A stretch of DNA of 64,000 nucleotides, taken from Candidatus Puniceispirillum sp. (GTDB lineage Bacteria; Pseudomonadota; Alphaproteobacteria; Puniceispirillales; Puniceispirillaceae). The notes under the pieces were generated by a model. That model saw only the letters and a list, made by a program, of their open reading frames with translations, was not told the DNA's origin and searched no databases. The stretch lies in assembly GCA_028382965.1 (NCBI GenBank), contig JAOEUK010000003.1:62001-126000 (forward strand). Reading direction: 5' to 3'. The number at the start of each line of letters is the position of its first letter. Position 1 is the first letter of the stretch. The translations under genes were made by a program, and so were the position numbers. Of the stretch, positions 16,443-24,486 are shown one piece after another.

Positions 16443-16886
16443 ATGCACATGTCACCAAAAGCAAAACGACTGTCAATAATTGCTCTGGTAGCAGGATTGA
16501 TTAGCATTGCTGTGTTGCTTGTTCTTGGTGCCCTTCGCGACAATATCGTATTTTTTTATACACCAAGTGAAATCATGAACACTTCTATAAATGAAGGAAA
16601 AGCCTTGCGTCTTGGGGGACTAGTTAAAGACGGCAGCTTGAGCATCCAAGGTTTGCAATCCATCTTCACCGTGACTGATGGTCAGGCAGATATTTCTGTC
16701 AGTTACAACAATGCGCTACCAAGCTTGTTTCGGGAGGGTCAAGGCGTTGTTGCTGAAGGGGCAATAGCAAACGGCACATTTGTTGCCACTAATGTTTTGG
16801 CCAAGCACGATGAAAACTATATGCCTAAAGAAGTTGCCGATAAACTAAAAGATAAAGGTGTATGGCAGGGTGAAAAAGAGAAATAA
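16443..16886 (+). CDS. ccmE: Cytochrome c-type biogenesis heme chaperone CcmE
   Basis: Periplasmic-facing heme chaperone of the type I cytochrome c maturation system. The 147 residues include one N-terminal membrane anchor (IIALVAGLISIAVLLVLGAL), the FYTPSEI segment, the OB-fold core (LRLGGLVKDGSL, FTVTDGQADISVSY, LFREGQGVVAEG), and the heme-attachment region VLAKHDENYMPKEV with the covalently heme-binding His. In many alphaproteobacteria ccmE lies with ccmF and ccmH, but here no other ccm gene is seen on either side. Start at 16443; ATG at 16449 is equally possible. Confidence 0.93.
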   Translation: MHMSPKAKRLSIIALVAGLISIAVLLVLGALRDNIVFFYTPSEIMNTSINEGKALRLGGLVKDGSLSIQGLQSIFTVTDGQADISVSYNNALPSLFREGQGVVAEGAIANGTFVATNVLAKHDENYMPKEVADKLKDKGVWQGEKEK

Positions 16887-16933
16887 TTAGTTTTTATTGA
16901 ATTTACGATAGTTTTAAAAATATTATTTCACCA

Positions 16934-16974
16934 CGATTAGCTAATCGGTATCCAAGCAATCTCGCATTAGCTAA
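16934..16974 (+). promoter_or_regulatory. Repeated ATTAGCTAA sites, candidate operator of the 17 kb operon
   Basis: A 14-bp perfect palindrome CGATTAGCTAATCG (16934-16947) contains ATTAGCTAA, and the same nine bases recur at 16966-16974, 30 bp downstream, close to three helical turns. They lie about 95-135 bp before the aldehyde dehydrogenase start. Cooperative binding by a dimeric regulator is a reasonable inference. Confidence 0.4.
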
Positions 16975-17068
16975 CATTGTGGCTATAAAGGTTGTTTATC
17001 TGGCCTTTTTCGATCACTGTTATTTTTTCTTGAAGATTTAGTTAAGTCTCGCAGAAAGGTGAAAGTAG

Positions 17069-18523
17069 ATGATGTTAAATCACAAAAAAAATTTTATTGC
17101 AGGCAGTTGGTGCGCCGGACATTCCAATATTGAAAACATTAATCCATCTGAGGTAAATGACGTCATTGGTTACTTCGCGCAAGCAAACAATTCGCAGCTC
17201 GAAAGTGCCATAGATTCAGCTAAAACTGCTCAAAAAAAATGGAACTCAACCAACCTTGAAGCTCGCCAAACAATCTTGATGAACATTGGCAATGAATTAA
17301 TAGAGCGTCGAATCGAATTAGGCACTTTGCTGAGCCGTGAAGAGGGCAAACCGCTTGCCGAAGGTGTTGGTGAAATTTATCGCGCGGGTCAGTTCTTCAC
17401 CTACTATGCCGCAGAGGTTCTCCGTCAAATTGGAGATACAGCTGACAGTGTGCGGGACGGCGTCGAGATTGATGTGAGACGCGAGCCTGTTGGCATTGTG
17501 GCAATCATCAGCCCTTGGAATTTTCCAACTGCCACGGCTGTGTGGAAAATTGCTCCCGCTTTAGCTTTTGGCAATGCGGTCATTTGGAAACCAGCTAATC
17601 TGGTTCCAGCTTCAGCGGTTGCCTTAACCGAAATTATTGCCCGCCAGGACATACCTCAAGGTTTATTCAATCTAGTCATGGGTTCAGGGAGCACCATAGG
17701 CCAACAGCTTGCTGAGAGCCCAAGCATCAATGCTATCAGTTTTACTGGCTCCCTTGACGTTGGCAAAAAAATTGCTGTTGCCGCTGTTGCCAACCTGACA
17801 AAAATTCAAATGGAAATGGGCTCAAAGAATGCCTTAGCCATTATGGATGATGCTGATCTTGACCTTGCTGTAGCAACCGCGCTTGGTGGTGCCTTTGGCG
17901 GCACAGGCCAAAAATGCACAGCATCATCACGGCTGGTTGTACACCAAGCAATCCATGACGAGTTTATTGATCAGCTTGTTATTGCCGCATCAGCAATGAA
18001 AGTTGGACACGCGCTTGAAGACGGGACCCAAATTGGCCCTGTGGTCAGCGCTGAACAATTAGCAGAAAACGTACGATGGATAAAAACAGCGAAAGAGGAA
18101 GGTGGAGAAATTCTTTGCGGTGGCAAACAGGTCACACGTGACCATGATGGCTACTACATGACCCCTGCTGTAGTTGCTGGCACAAAAAATTATTGGCGGA
18201 TAAATAGAGAGGAAATGTTTGCACCCATCGCCTGCGTTATCAAAGTCGGCTCTTACGACGAGGCACTGGATGTTGTAAACGATACAAATTTTGGCCTGAC
18301 TTCAGGAATTATTACCCGCTCACTTGCCCGAGCCACACATTTCCGCCGCAATGTCCAAACTGGGGTTGTGACCATCAATCTTCCAACCGCCGGTACTGAT
18401 TATCATGTTCCATTTGGAGGACGTGGAAATAGCTCGTATGGTTCTCGTGAACAGGGCCGTTACGCTGAAGAGTTTTATACCGTTGTAAAAACCAGCTATA
18501 TCGCCGCTGGTACACCGGACTAA
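17069..18523 (+). CDS. NAD(P)-dependent aldehyde dehydrogenase
   Basis: A 484-residue aldehyde dehydrogenase oxidising an aldehyde to its acid. The family blocks are clear: IISPWNFPTATAVWKIAPAL, the Lys-containing VIWKPANLVPAS, FTGSLDVGKKIA, the general-base Glu in QMEMGSKNALA, and the catalytic Cys in FGGTGQKCTASSRLV. MFAPIACV and FGGRGNSSYGSREQG come near the C-terminus. The pattern GGTGQKCTA resembles 2-oxoglutarate-semialdehyde and related dehydrogenases, but the substrate is not fixed. It is first of four plus-strand genes; the next gene starts 4 bp after its stop, indicating an operon with an M19 dipeptidase and two poorly known proteins. Confidence 0.88.
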   Translation: MMLNHKKNFIAGSWCAGHSNIENINPSEVNDVIGYFAQANNSQLESAIDSAKTAQKKWNSTNLEARQTILMNIGNELIERRIELGTLLSREEGKPLAEGVGEIYRAGQFFTYYAAEVLRQIGDTADSVRDGVEIDVRREPVGIVAIISPWNFPTATAVWKIAPALAFGNAVIWKPANLVPASAVALTEIIARQDIPQGLFNLVMGSGSTIGQQLAESPSINAISFTGSLDVGKKIAVAAVANLTKIQMEMGSKNALAIMDDADLDLAVATALGGAFGGTGQKCTASSRLVVHQAIHDEFIDQLVIAASAMKVGHALEDGTQIGPVVSAEQLAENVRWIKTAKEEGGEILCGGKQVTRDHDGYYMTPAVVAGTKNYWRINREEMFAPIACVIKVGSYDEALDVVNDTNFGLTSGIITRSLARATHFRRNVQTGVVTINLPTAGTDYHVPFGGRGNSSYGSREQGRYAEEFYTVVKTSYIAAGTPD

Positions 18524-18527
18524 TCTT

Positions 18528-19517
18528 ATGCACCTGATTGATAACCTTCAATATGCCAACTGGTCAGAAAAAATCTTTAAACAAATGCGTGAGGGTGGCG
18601 TTGACGCGGTACATGTAACCATTGCCTATCATGAAATGTTTCGTGAAGCTGTCGCCAATATCAAACAATGGAACCGCTGGTTTGAGCGCTACCCCGATCT
18701 CATTTTTCATGGCACCACCGGTGAAGATGTACGACGCGCAAAATGCGAAGGCAAAACTGCTATCTTTTTTGGCTTTCAAAACCCCTCACCAATCGAAGAT
18801 GATATAGGACTTATTGAAATCTGCTACATGCTCGGCGTACGCTTTATGCAACTGACCTATAACAATCAATCACTTTTAGCCACAGGCTGTTACGAAGAAG
18901 AAGACAGTGGCGTCACCCGCATGGGGAAGCAAGTAATTAAAGAAATGAACCGTGTTGGTATGATTATTGATATGAGTCATTCATCAGAACGGTCGACTCT
19001 AGATGCAATAGAGATTTCCCAACGTCCAATTGCCATAACTCACGCTAACCCCTATTTTTGGCATCCAGCGAAACGCAATAAGTCTGACGCAATATTGCAC
19101 GCCCTTGGCCAGTCTGGTGGCATATTGGGGTTTTCTCTTTATCCACATCATTTGAAAAATAAATCCGACTGCAGCTTAGAAAGCTTTTGCGAAATGATTG
19201 CCCGCACAGCTGACTTAATGGGTATTGACAATATTGGCATCGGATCCGATCTTTGTCAGGATCAGCCCGACAGCATTGTTGAATGGATGCGTGTTGGCAG
19301 ATGGACAAAAGATATGGATTATGGCGAGGGTTCAGCAAAGAATGCAGGGTTTCCGGCAATGCCAAGCTGGTTCAAAGATAATCGGCACTTTGATGCAATT
19401 GCTAAAGGTCTGGAAAAAAAGGGTTTTTTACAAAAAGAAATAAGTGCTGTTATGGGTGAAAATTGGCTGCGGTTTTATGATGAAAATTTTGGCCACAAAC
19501 ATCTGAAGGACTTTTAA
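18528..19517 (+). CDS. Membrane dipeptidase (peptidase family M19) homologue
   Basis: A 329-residue amidohydrolase-fold protein of the renal dipeptidase family, normally a binuclear zinc dipeptidase. Visible elements: LIDNLQYANW at the N-terminus where relatives carry the first metal-binding HxD, GFQNPSPIEDDIGLIEICYMLGVR, LTYNNQSLLATGC, IIDMSHSSERSTLDAI with a metal His, PIAITHANPYF with another, and IGIGSDLCQD. The first HxD pair appears replaced (LIDNLQY), so the metal site may be incomplete or altered. There is no signal peptide, so it is probably cytosolic. It lies tightly in an operon after an aldehyde dehydrogenase; relatives of this kind often accompany small amine or amino-acid catabolism. 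Confidence 0.82.
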   Translation: MHLIDNLQYANWSEKIFKQMREGGVDAVHVTIAYHEMFREAVANIKQWNRWFERYPDLIFHGTTGEDVRRAKCEGKTAIFFGFQNPSPIEDDIGLIEICYMLGVRFMQLTYNNQSLLATGCYEEEDSGVTRMGKQVIKEMNRVGMIIDMSHSSERSTLDAIEISQRPIAITHANPYFWHPAKRNKSDAILHALGQSGGILGFSLYPHHLKNKSDCSLESFCEMIARTADLMGIDNIGIGSDLCQDQPDSIVEWMRVGRWTKDMDYGEGSAKNAGFPAMPSWFKDNRHFDAIAKGLEKKGFLQKEISAVMGENWLRFYDENFGHKHLKDF

Positions 19518-19547
19518 TCGCAATTAGGTATTAGAGTGGTTTGATAA

Positions 19548-21305
19548 ATGAAAAAACCAGATATGACAGATACTGCTGCTGCCCACTCAGGCATTATACC
19601 TATTGTTCCTCTTCGTCCAGCTAAACAGGTGATGAGATTAGCCCGAATGGGATCATTTCATCAAAGCCGTCTCAGCTTTATGCGAGTCCTGCTACGCCGT
19701 TTAAAAGCCGAAAAGTGGCGATTTAAGAGAAGTCGTTGGGACATCGACGCGGATGGGGTTGGGGTTGCAACTTATGAAGCGATTGGCCCAAAAAGAAGCT
19801 ATACGTTGGTTGCCTTTGCGCATGATCTACCAGCTGAGAAACGTTCCGATCGTGTGATTGCTGAAGCATGGGATGCCACATTCACACTTCATGACGGAGT
19901 CATTAGCAATGCCAATATTGAACGTCTGAAAAGAAACGTGCCTCTCCAAGAAGCTGGCCGAATTTTGGATGATGAATTTGTCCTATCACGGGCGAATCGT
20001 TCAATTCGATTATTTGACTATGTCCTTAACTGTCTTGCTGCAGGCACCCAGCCTGACCTAGCAAAAATCGAACCAGTTGGTTACTTAATGCGGACAACAG
20101 CTGTATATGGGTCAGGAAAATTTGGTGCTGCTGACCGTGACACCTGGGCAGACAGGCCCGAATTTTCTGGCTCATTCCAGCCTGAACTCCTTGCTGTTTG
20201 GCTGCTGAGATCTTTTACCATTGATCTTGTTGAGCATATGGCGGCAGTAAATTCACCACATAATGCGGTCAAACTGGACTCACATATCCGTCGTCGTATC
20301 GGTGTTGGCAATTCAACTGGTCTTGGCATGGCGCCATTCCTGGTTAATCATCCGTCGTTAATTCACTCATGGATCAACGCGCGTGAGACAGCGCTGGCCC
20401 GAGTACGGGCGCTCAAAAAAACCGATACGACTGGCTTATCTAGATTTGTAGAATTGATTGCCAAAGCCAATAAAAATGCCAAAAAATGGACAACAGATAG
20501 CCTCGATCAAAGAGCCAAAATTCAAAAATTGCGCGATGATATCGTCCAGCTTAACGCCTTTTTGCACACCCTTAACTCTGACATAGTCAAACCTTGGGAT
20601 ACAATCTATCGCTGGGGCGAAACTAATCTTAGCCTTGAAGGACAGGAACAGCTTGTGTCCCTATTGCTTGAAGATCACGGCCCACTGATCGACAACCTGG
20701 CAACTACCATGAAAGCTGATGAGGAGGCACATTTCCGCATTGATGGATCAATGCATTTATTCCAGCTTCATAAAATTATGAATAATGTCTATGACTGGAC
20801 GCATGATATAGATTATGAAAAAAATGATGCCCAAGCTCGCGTTTGGTATGTTTCAGAAGAAAAACTTGAACCACGTCTTGGCGAGCGGTTTGAGGAGCCA
20901 ATTGAGCCTTATGAGCAGCCATTAGCACCAGGACGCGATGCAGTTTTAGCGATTAAAGCCCTTGATCAATGGATGAATGCAAAAACCAATTCTGAAAATG
21001 ATACAGTTGCGATGTTTCTGTTAGGACACCCCGAACATCGGCATATTGTGCGTCGCGCGCAGACCGTGTTCGTACTGCCCTATGCCGAAATCCAAGACAA
21101 TACAATTTCTGCTACAATGCAACCAATTGATTTACTGCGATGCAAATTATCGTTTTTTGGAGCGTCAAAGTTTGACCCGCGTTCAGATCGGTGGTTACGC
21201 ATTACTATGTATCAAGGCGCACCGTTTCCAGACGAATTAACAGCCATGGACCCAGATGCTTTGGCCTACCCACCACTTATTTCAAACGGCCAGCTGGAAC
21301 ATTAA
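19548..21305 (+). CDS. Uncharacterised 585-residue protein in dipeptidase/DUF3726 operon
   Basis: I do not recognise this protein. It is soluble in appearance, without signal peptide or membrane segment. The N-terminal part is basic and Arg-rich (about residues 20-70). A middle part contains RTTAVYGSGKFGAADRDTW, LLRSFTIDLVEHMAAV and GVGNSTGLGMAPFLVNHPSLIHSW, which look like conserved active-site or ligand loops. A helical stretch around 290-340 with coiled-coil tendency (DQRAKIQKLRDDIVQLNAFL) follows, and a C-terminal domain has LRCKLSFFGASKFDPRSDRW. The gene starts 30 bp after the dipeptidase and ends 5 bp before a DUF3726-like gene. That spacing suggests the products work together in one pathway. 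No function is proposed. Confidence 0.8.
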   Translation: MKKPDMTDTAAAHSGIIPIVPLRPAKQVMRLARMGSFHQSRLSFMRVLLRRLKAEKWRFKRSRWDIDADGVGVATYEAIGPKRSYTLVAFAHDLPAEKRSDRVIAEAWDATFTLHDGVISNANIERLKRNVPLQEAGRILDDEFVLSRANRSIRLFDYVLNCLAAGTQPDLAKIEPVGYLMRTTAVYGSGKFGAADRDTWADRPEFSGSFQPELLAVWLLRSFTIDLVEHMAAVNSPHNAVKLDSHIRRRIGVGNSTGLGMAPFLVNHPSLIHSWINARETALARVRALKKTDTTGLSRFVELIAKANKNAKKWTTDSLDQRAKIQKLRDDIVQLNAFLHTLNSDIVKPWDTIYRWGETNLSLEGQEQLVSLLLEDHGPLIDNLATTMKADEEAHFRIDGSMHLFQLHKIMNNVYDWTHDIDYEKNDAQARVWYVSEEKLEPRLGERFEEPIEPYEQPLAPGRDAVLAIKALDQWMNAKTNSENDTVAMFLLGHPEHRHIVRRAQTVFVLPYAEIQDNTISATMQPIDLLRCKLSFFGASKFDPRSDRWLRITMYQGAPFPDELTAMDPDALAYPPLISNGQLEH

Positions 21306-21310
21306 AGATT

Positions 21311-21937
21311 ATGACATGGTCACTTGGTGAAATTAGTGCACTAGCAACGAAGGCGGCCCGCGGAAGCGGAATGGAGTGGGGGCTTGCAGAGGAGGCTGGT
21401 TATGCCGTGAAATGGCTCCAACGGCGTGAGTTACCAGGCGTTGCAGCCTTATGCAGATATTTAAGCTGGCGTGAAAGTGGTACTTTGTCAGCTTGGCCAG
21501 ATAAAACAGGTGAAAGAGGCCATTACTGCCCCATTGCTATCGGTGCTGCTTATGGTGATGGGGCATTTGGTGACGAAGTTCAACTCCAACGTATTAGGCT
21601 GCCACTGTTGCTGATCCCATTTGTGGCACTTCGTGCCTTTGACAAGTCCATCACCGTATCAATGGGCAATGCCGTTTTTTGTCTTACACGAGACGGCTTT
21701 GGACACTCGACAAATAGCACAGCCATTCTAGTCAACTCATCAGTATGTAATATCACCACAAAGCATGAAGCTCTACCGCTCATTACCAGCATCAATGATA
21801 TCAGATGGCCTCGTGTTCCAGAAACCACAACAGACTGCATAAAGGTTTTGAACAAATTTGCTAAAAACACTTATGCCCCAGCAACTGAAACATCACGACT
21901 TTCCGGCGCAGGTGCTGGCTTGAATGATGGCGACTAA
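21311..21937 (+). CDS. DUF3726-like protein, function unknown
   Basis: A 208-residue protein beginning MTWSLGEISALATKAARGSG, MEWGLAEEAGYAVKWL and RRELPGVAALCRYL, which I recognise from memory as the DUF3726 type. It has no signal peptide. Later parts (HYCPIAIGAAYGDGAFG, IRLPLLLIPFVALRAFDKS) are mildly hydrophobic but not clear membrane helices. The ATG at 21311 is 5 bp after the stop of the 585-residue protein. An open frame extends upstream into that gene, but the residues there are out of frame with it and not real. Role unknown; it is the last gene of the plus-strand operon and converges with an aldehyde dehydrogenase gene. Confidence 0.75.
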   Translation: MTWSLGEISALATKAARGSGMEWGLAEEAGYAVKWLQRRELPGVAALCRYLSWRESGTLSAWPDKTGERGHYCPIAIGAAYGDGAFGDEVQLQRIRLPLLLIPFVALRAFDKSITVSMGNAVFCLTRDGFGHSTNSTAILVNSSVCNITTKHEALPLITSINDIRWPRVPETTTDCIKVLNKFAKNTYAPATETSRLSGAGAGLNDGD

Positions 21938-21958
21938 TGCACACCACAATACTTTGTG

Positions 21959-23395
21959 TTAGGCGATGCCACTGATGGTTTTTATCTCAAGAAACTCTTC
22001 TATACCCCAAAATCCACCTTCACGGCCTACACCTGACTGTTTATAGCCACCAAAAGGACTGCCAGGGGCACGTGAAGCACCGTTAACCTGAATCATGCCA
22101 GCCCGTAATTTAGCTGCAACCCGTCGCGCACGACCCATATCACCAGTCTGAATATACGCTGCCAATCCATAAGGTGTGTCATTGGCAAGTGAAATCCCCT
22201 CCTCTTCGTTATCAAAAGGCATCAAGGCTAGAACCGGACCAAAAATTTCCTCGCGAACAATCGTCATATCCTTTTTTGCATCAGCAAAAACTGTTGGCTT
22301 TACAAACCAGCCTCGGTTTATTCCTTCAGGGCGCCCAACTCCACCCGCAACTAACCTTGCACCCTCGTCAATGCCAGACTGGATCATCCGTTGTACCTTC
22401 TCAAACTGTGCTTCTGACACCAAAGGGCCAATGTGTTTTCCTGCATTTGAAGGCAAATCAACCTTTGTCGCATCTGCTTTTGCAGCGGCAATTTCGACAG
22501 CCTGATCATAGATACTGCGCTGAACTATCATCCGTGTGGCGGCGTTACAGGACTGTCCAGTGTTGTTGAAACAGAAAGCCGCGCCCATACGAACTGCCTT
22601 TTCAACATCACAATCATCAAACACCAAATTTGGTGATTTACCACCAAGCTCTAGTGACACAGTTTTTACTGTGTCTGCCGCTGCTTTACTGATCAAAATT
22701 CCTGCTCGAGTTGATCCAGTAAATGACACAACGTCAACATCAGGATGCGATGACAAAAACGTGCCAACACCAACACCATCACCATTGACCATGTTAAAAA
22801 CACCAGCTGGAAATCCAGCTTCATGTACCATCTCGGTAAATAAAATACTGGACATTGGTGCAATCTCAGATGGTTTAAGCACCATTGTGCATCCTGCCGC
22901 CAACGCCGCACCAACTTTAAGAACAACTTGATTCATTGGCCAGTTCCATGGCGTGATTAGAGCAGCAACACCGGCGGCCTCAAACACAATATCCTGACCT
23001 TCAATACCATCACGCAGTGGTCTCTGGAACTTCATCGCGCCAAGGGCACGAATAAAGGATTTTAAATGACCAACCCCTGCTCCTGCTTGATCACGAAGCG
23101 CCATGTCAATTGGCGCGCCCATTTCAGTTGATATGGTAGCGCCCATCTCATCATTACGTTTAATATAGATATCAAGAAGCTTTTGCAGATATGAAGAACG
23201 TTCATCTGAGCTTGTCACCGACCATGCTGGAAAAGCCCCTTTAGCCGCAGCAATCGCCCCCTCAGCATCTTGTGTACCACCAAGCGTGATTGTGGCAAAC
23301 GCACACTCGGTTGCGGGGTTCAGCACAGGAAAAATTTGTCCATCCAATGATTGCACCCACGATCCATTTATATAGAATTTAGTTTTATCCAACAT
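21959..23395 (-). CDS. Aldehyde dehydrogenase family protein
   Basis: A 478-residue NAD(P)-dependent aldehyde dehydrogenase. Motifs: FYINGSWV at the start, LITPWNWPMNQVVLKVG, MVLKPSEIAPMS, FTGSTRAGILIS, the general base in SLELGGKSPNLV, the catalytic Cys in FNNTGQSCNAATRM, EEIFGPVLALMPF and SPFGGYKQSGVGREGG. Substrate is unknown; position last in the amine/guanidino transporter cluster suggests the aldehyde made by the aminotransferase two genes upstream. The ATG at 23395 is preferred to a TTG at 23407. About 150 bp separate it from the EamA gene upstream, so a separate promoter is possible. Confidence 0.87.
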   Translation of the reverse strand: MLDKTKFYINGSWVQSLDGQIFPVLNPATECAFATITLGGTQDAEGAIAAAKGAFPAWSVTSSDERSSYLQKLLDIYIKRNDEMGATISTEMGAPIDMALRDQAGAGVGHLKSFIRALGAMKFQRPLRDGIEGQDIVFEAAGVAALITPWNWPMNQVVLKVGAALAAGCTMVLKPSEIAPMSSILFTEMVHEAGFPAGVFNMVNGDGVGVGTFLSSHPDVDVVSFTGSTRAGILISKAAADTVKTVSLELGGKSPNLVFDDCDVEKAVRMGAAFCFNNTGQSCNAATRMIVQRSIYDQAVEIAAAKADATKVDLPSNAGKHIGPLVSEAQFEKVQRMIQSGIDEGARLVAGGVGRPEGINRGWFVKPTVFADAKKDMTIVREEIFGPVLALMPFDNEEEGISLANDTPYGLAAYIQTGDMGRARRVAAKLRAGMIQVNGASRAPGSPFGGYKQSGVGREGGFWGIEEFLEIKTISGIA

Positions 23396-23541
23396 ACCAA
23401 TATCCAAAATTCATTAACAAGCTCACCGGCACAGCTATAAAAGACACAAAATAATGGTAACTATAGCTGGCAGATACTGAGCCGCAAAAATGCACATGAG
23501 AAATCAAAACTGTCAAGTTTCTGTTTGGCCTATATTACGCA

Positions 23542-24486
23542 CTATTTTACTTGCGTCTTTATCTTGCCGTACTCAGCCAGGAAAATGCCACTAATAACCA
23601 TCATCAGAGCTATTAAATGATAAATTTTTAACGACTCCGACAAAATCATCATTGCAAGAAATGCTGCAAAAACCGGAACTAAATTGACATATAAACCAGC
23701 ACGATTGGCGCCGGTTAACGCCACTCCACGAATGAAAAAAGTTTGAGATAGAATTGATGGACAAACAGCGCAATAGATAAGAATCAGAACACCCTTAAAA
23801 CTTGGCAAAACAAGGTCACCACTAGTATATTCAACAACAGTGAAAAAGCTACATGACAAAAATGCAAAAAACGCAAAAAAACACAATAGTATGACGGGTG
23901 GCATGTCCATTCTGCGTGCCAAGGAGACAGTGTAAACAGCGTAACAAAGGCAGGCCACAACCATCAACAAGTCACCACCATTGAAATTTAATGCCGTAAT
24001 TGTCGCAAGGCTGCCCGCGCTGACAAGCACCAAAACCCCCATCAATGAGGAACAGAGTCCCAAAAACTGTAGCCAGCCAATTGGAGTACGAAAAATAAGC
24101 CAGCCAAACAGCATGACACAAGCAGGAATAATCCCCTGAATGATTCCAAGGTTAACAGCACTGGTATATTGCGCCGCATAAACAATGAAAAGCGTAAACC
24201 CAGCCAATCCGATGCCACCCATGCCAAAAAACCAGCGCCAATGTTGCCTAACTAAAGGCAAGTAAAGCGGCAAAGTTTTATGAAAAATAGTCACCAAAAT
24301 TAAAAACGATCCGAGCCAACGCAATTCCATCAATAAAACTGGAGAAATCTCACCAACAGAAATTCGTAAAGCCACAGTATGACCGGCCCACATCAAGGAG
24401 GCCATGGCTAGAACTGCGTGGGCACTGTTCCAGAAACGATCAAAAAATGACACATTTATACTCCGGCTAAAAGTCCATAAATTCAT
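23542..24486 (-). CDS. EamA/DMT-family permease
   Basis: A 314-residue inner-membrane protein of the drug/metabolite transporter superfamily with two EamA repeats and about ten membrane helices. Typical elements: SLMWAGHTVALRISVGEISPVL with the first helix, LRWLGSFLILV, AAQYTSAVNLGIIQGIIPACV closing the first repeat, and the second repeat from GGDLLMVVACLCYAVYTVSL to NLVPVFAAFLAMMILSE. About 20 residues precede the first helix. The start codon overlaps the aminotransferase stop (TAATG), so the two are co-translated. It may move a substrate or by-product of the pathway; the transported compound is not known. Confidence 0.86.
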   Translation of the reverse strand: MNLWTFSRSINVSFFDRFWNSAHAVLAMASLMWAGHTVALRISVGEISPVLLMELRWLGSFLILVTIFHKTLPLYLPLVRQHWRWFFGMGGIGLAGFTLFIVYAAQYTSAVNLGIIQGIIPACVMLFGWLIFRTPIGWLQFLGLCSSLMGVLVLVSAGSLATITALNFNGGDLLMVVACLCYAVYTVSLARRMDMPPVILLCFFAFFAFLSCSFFTVVEYTSGDLVLPSFKGVLILIYCAVCPSILSQTFFIRGVALTGANRAGLYVNLVPVFAAFLAMMILSESLKIYHLIALMMVISGIFLAEYGKIKTQVK

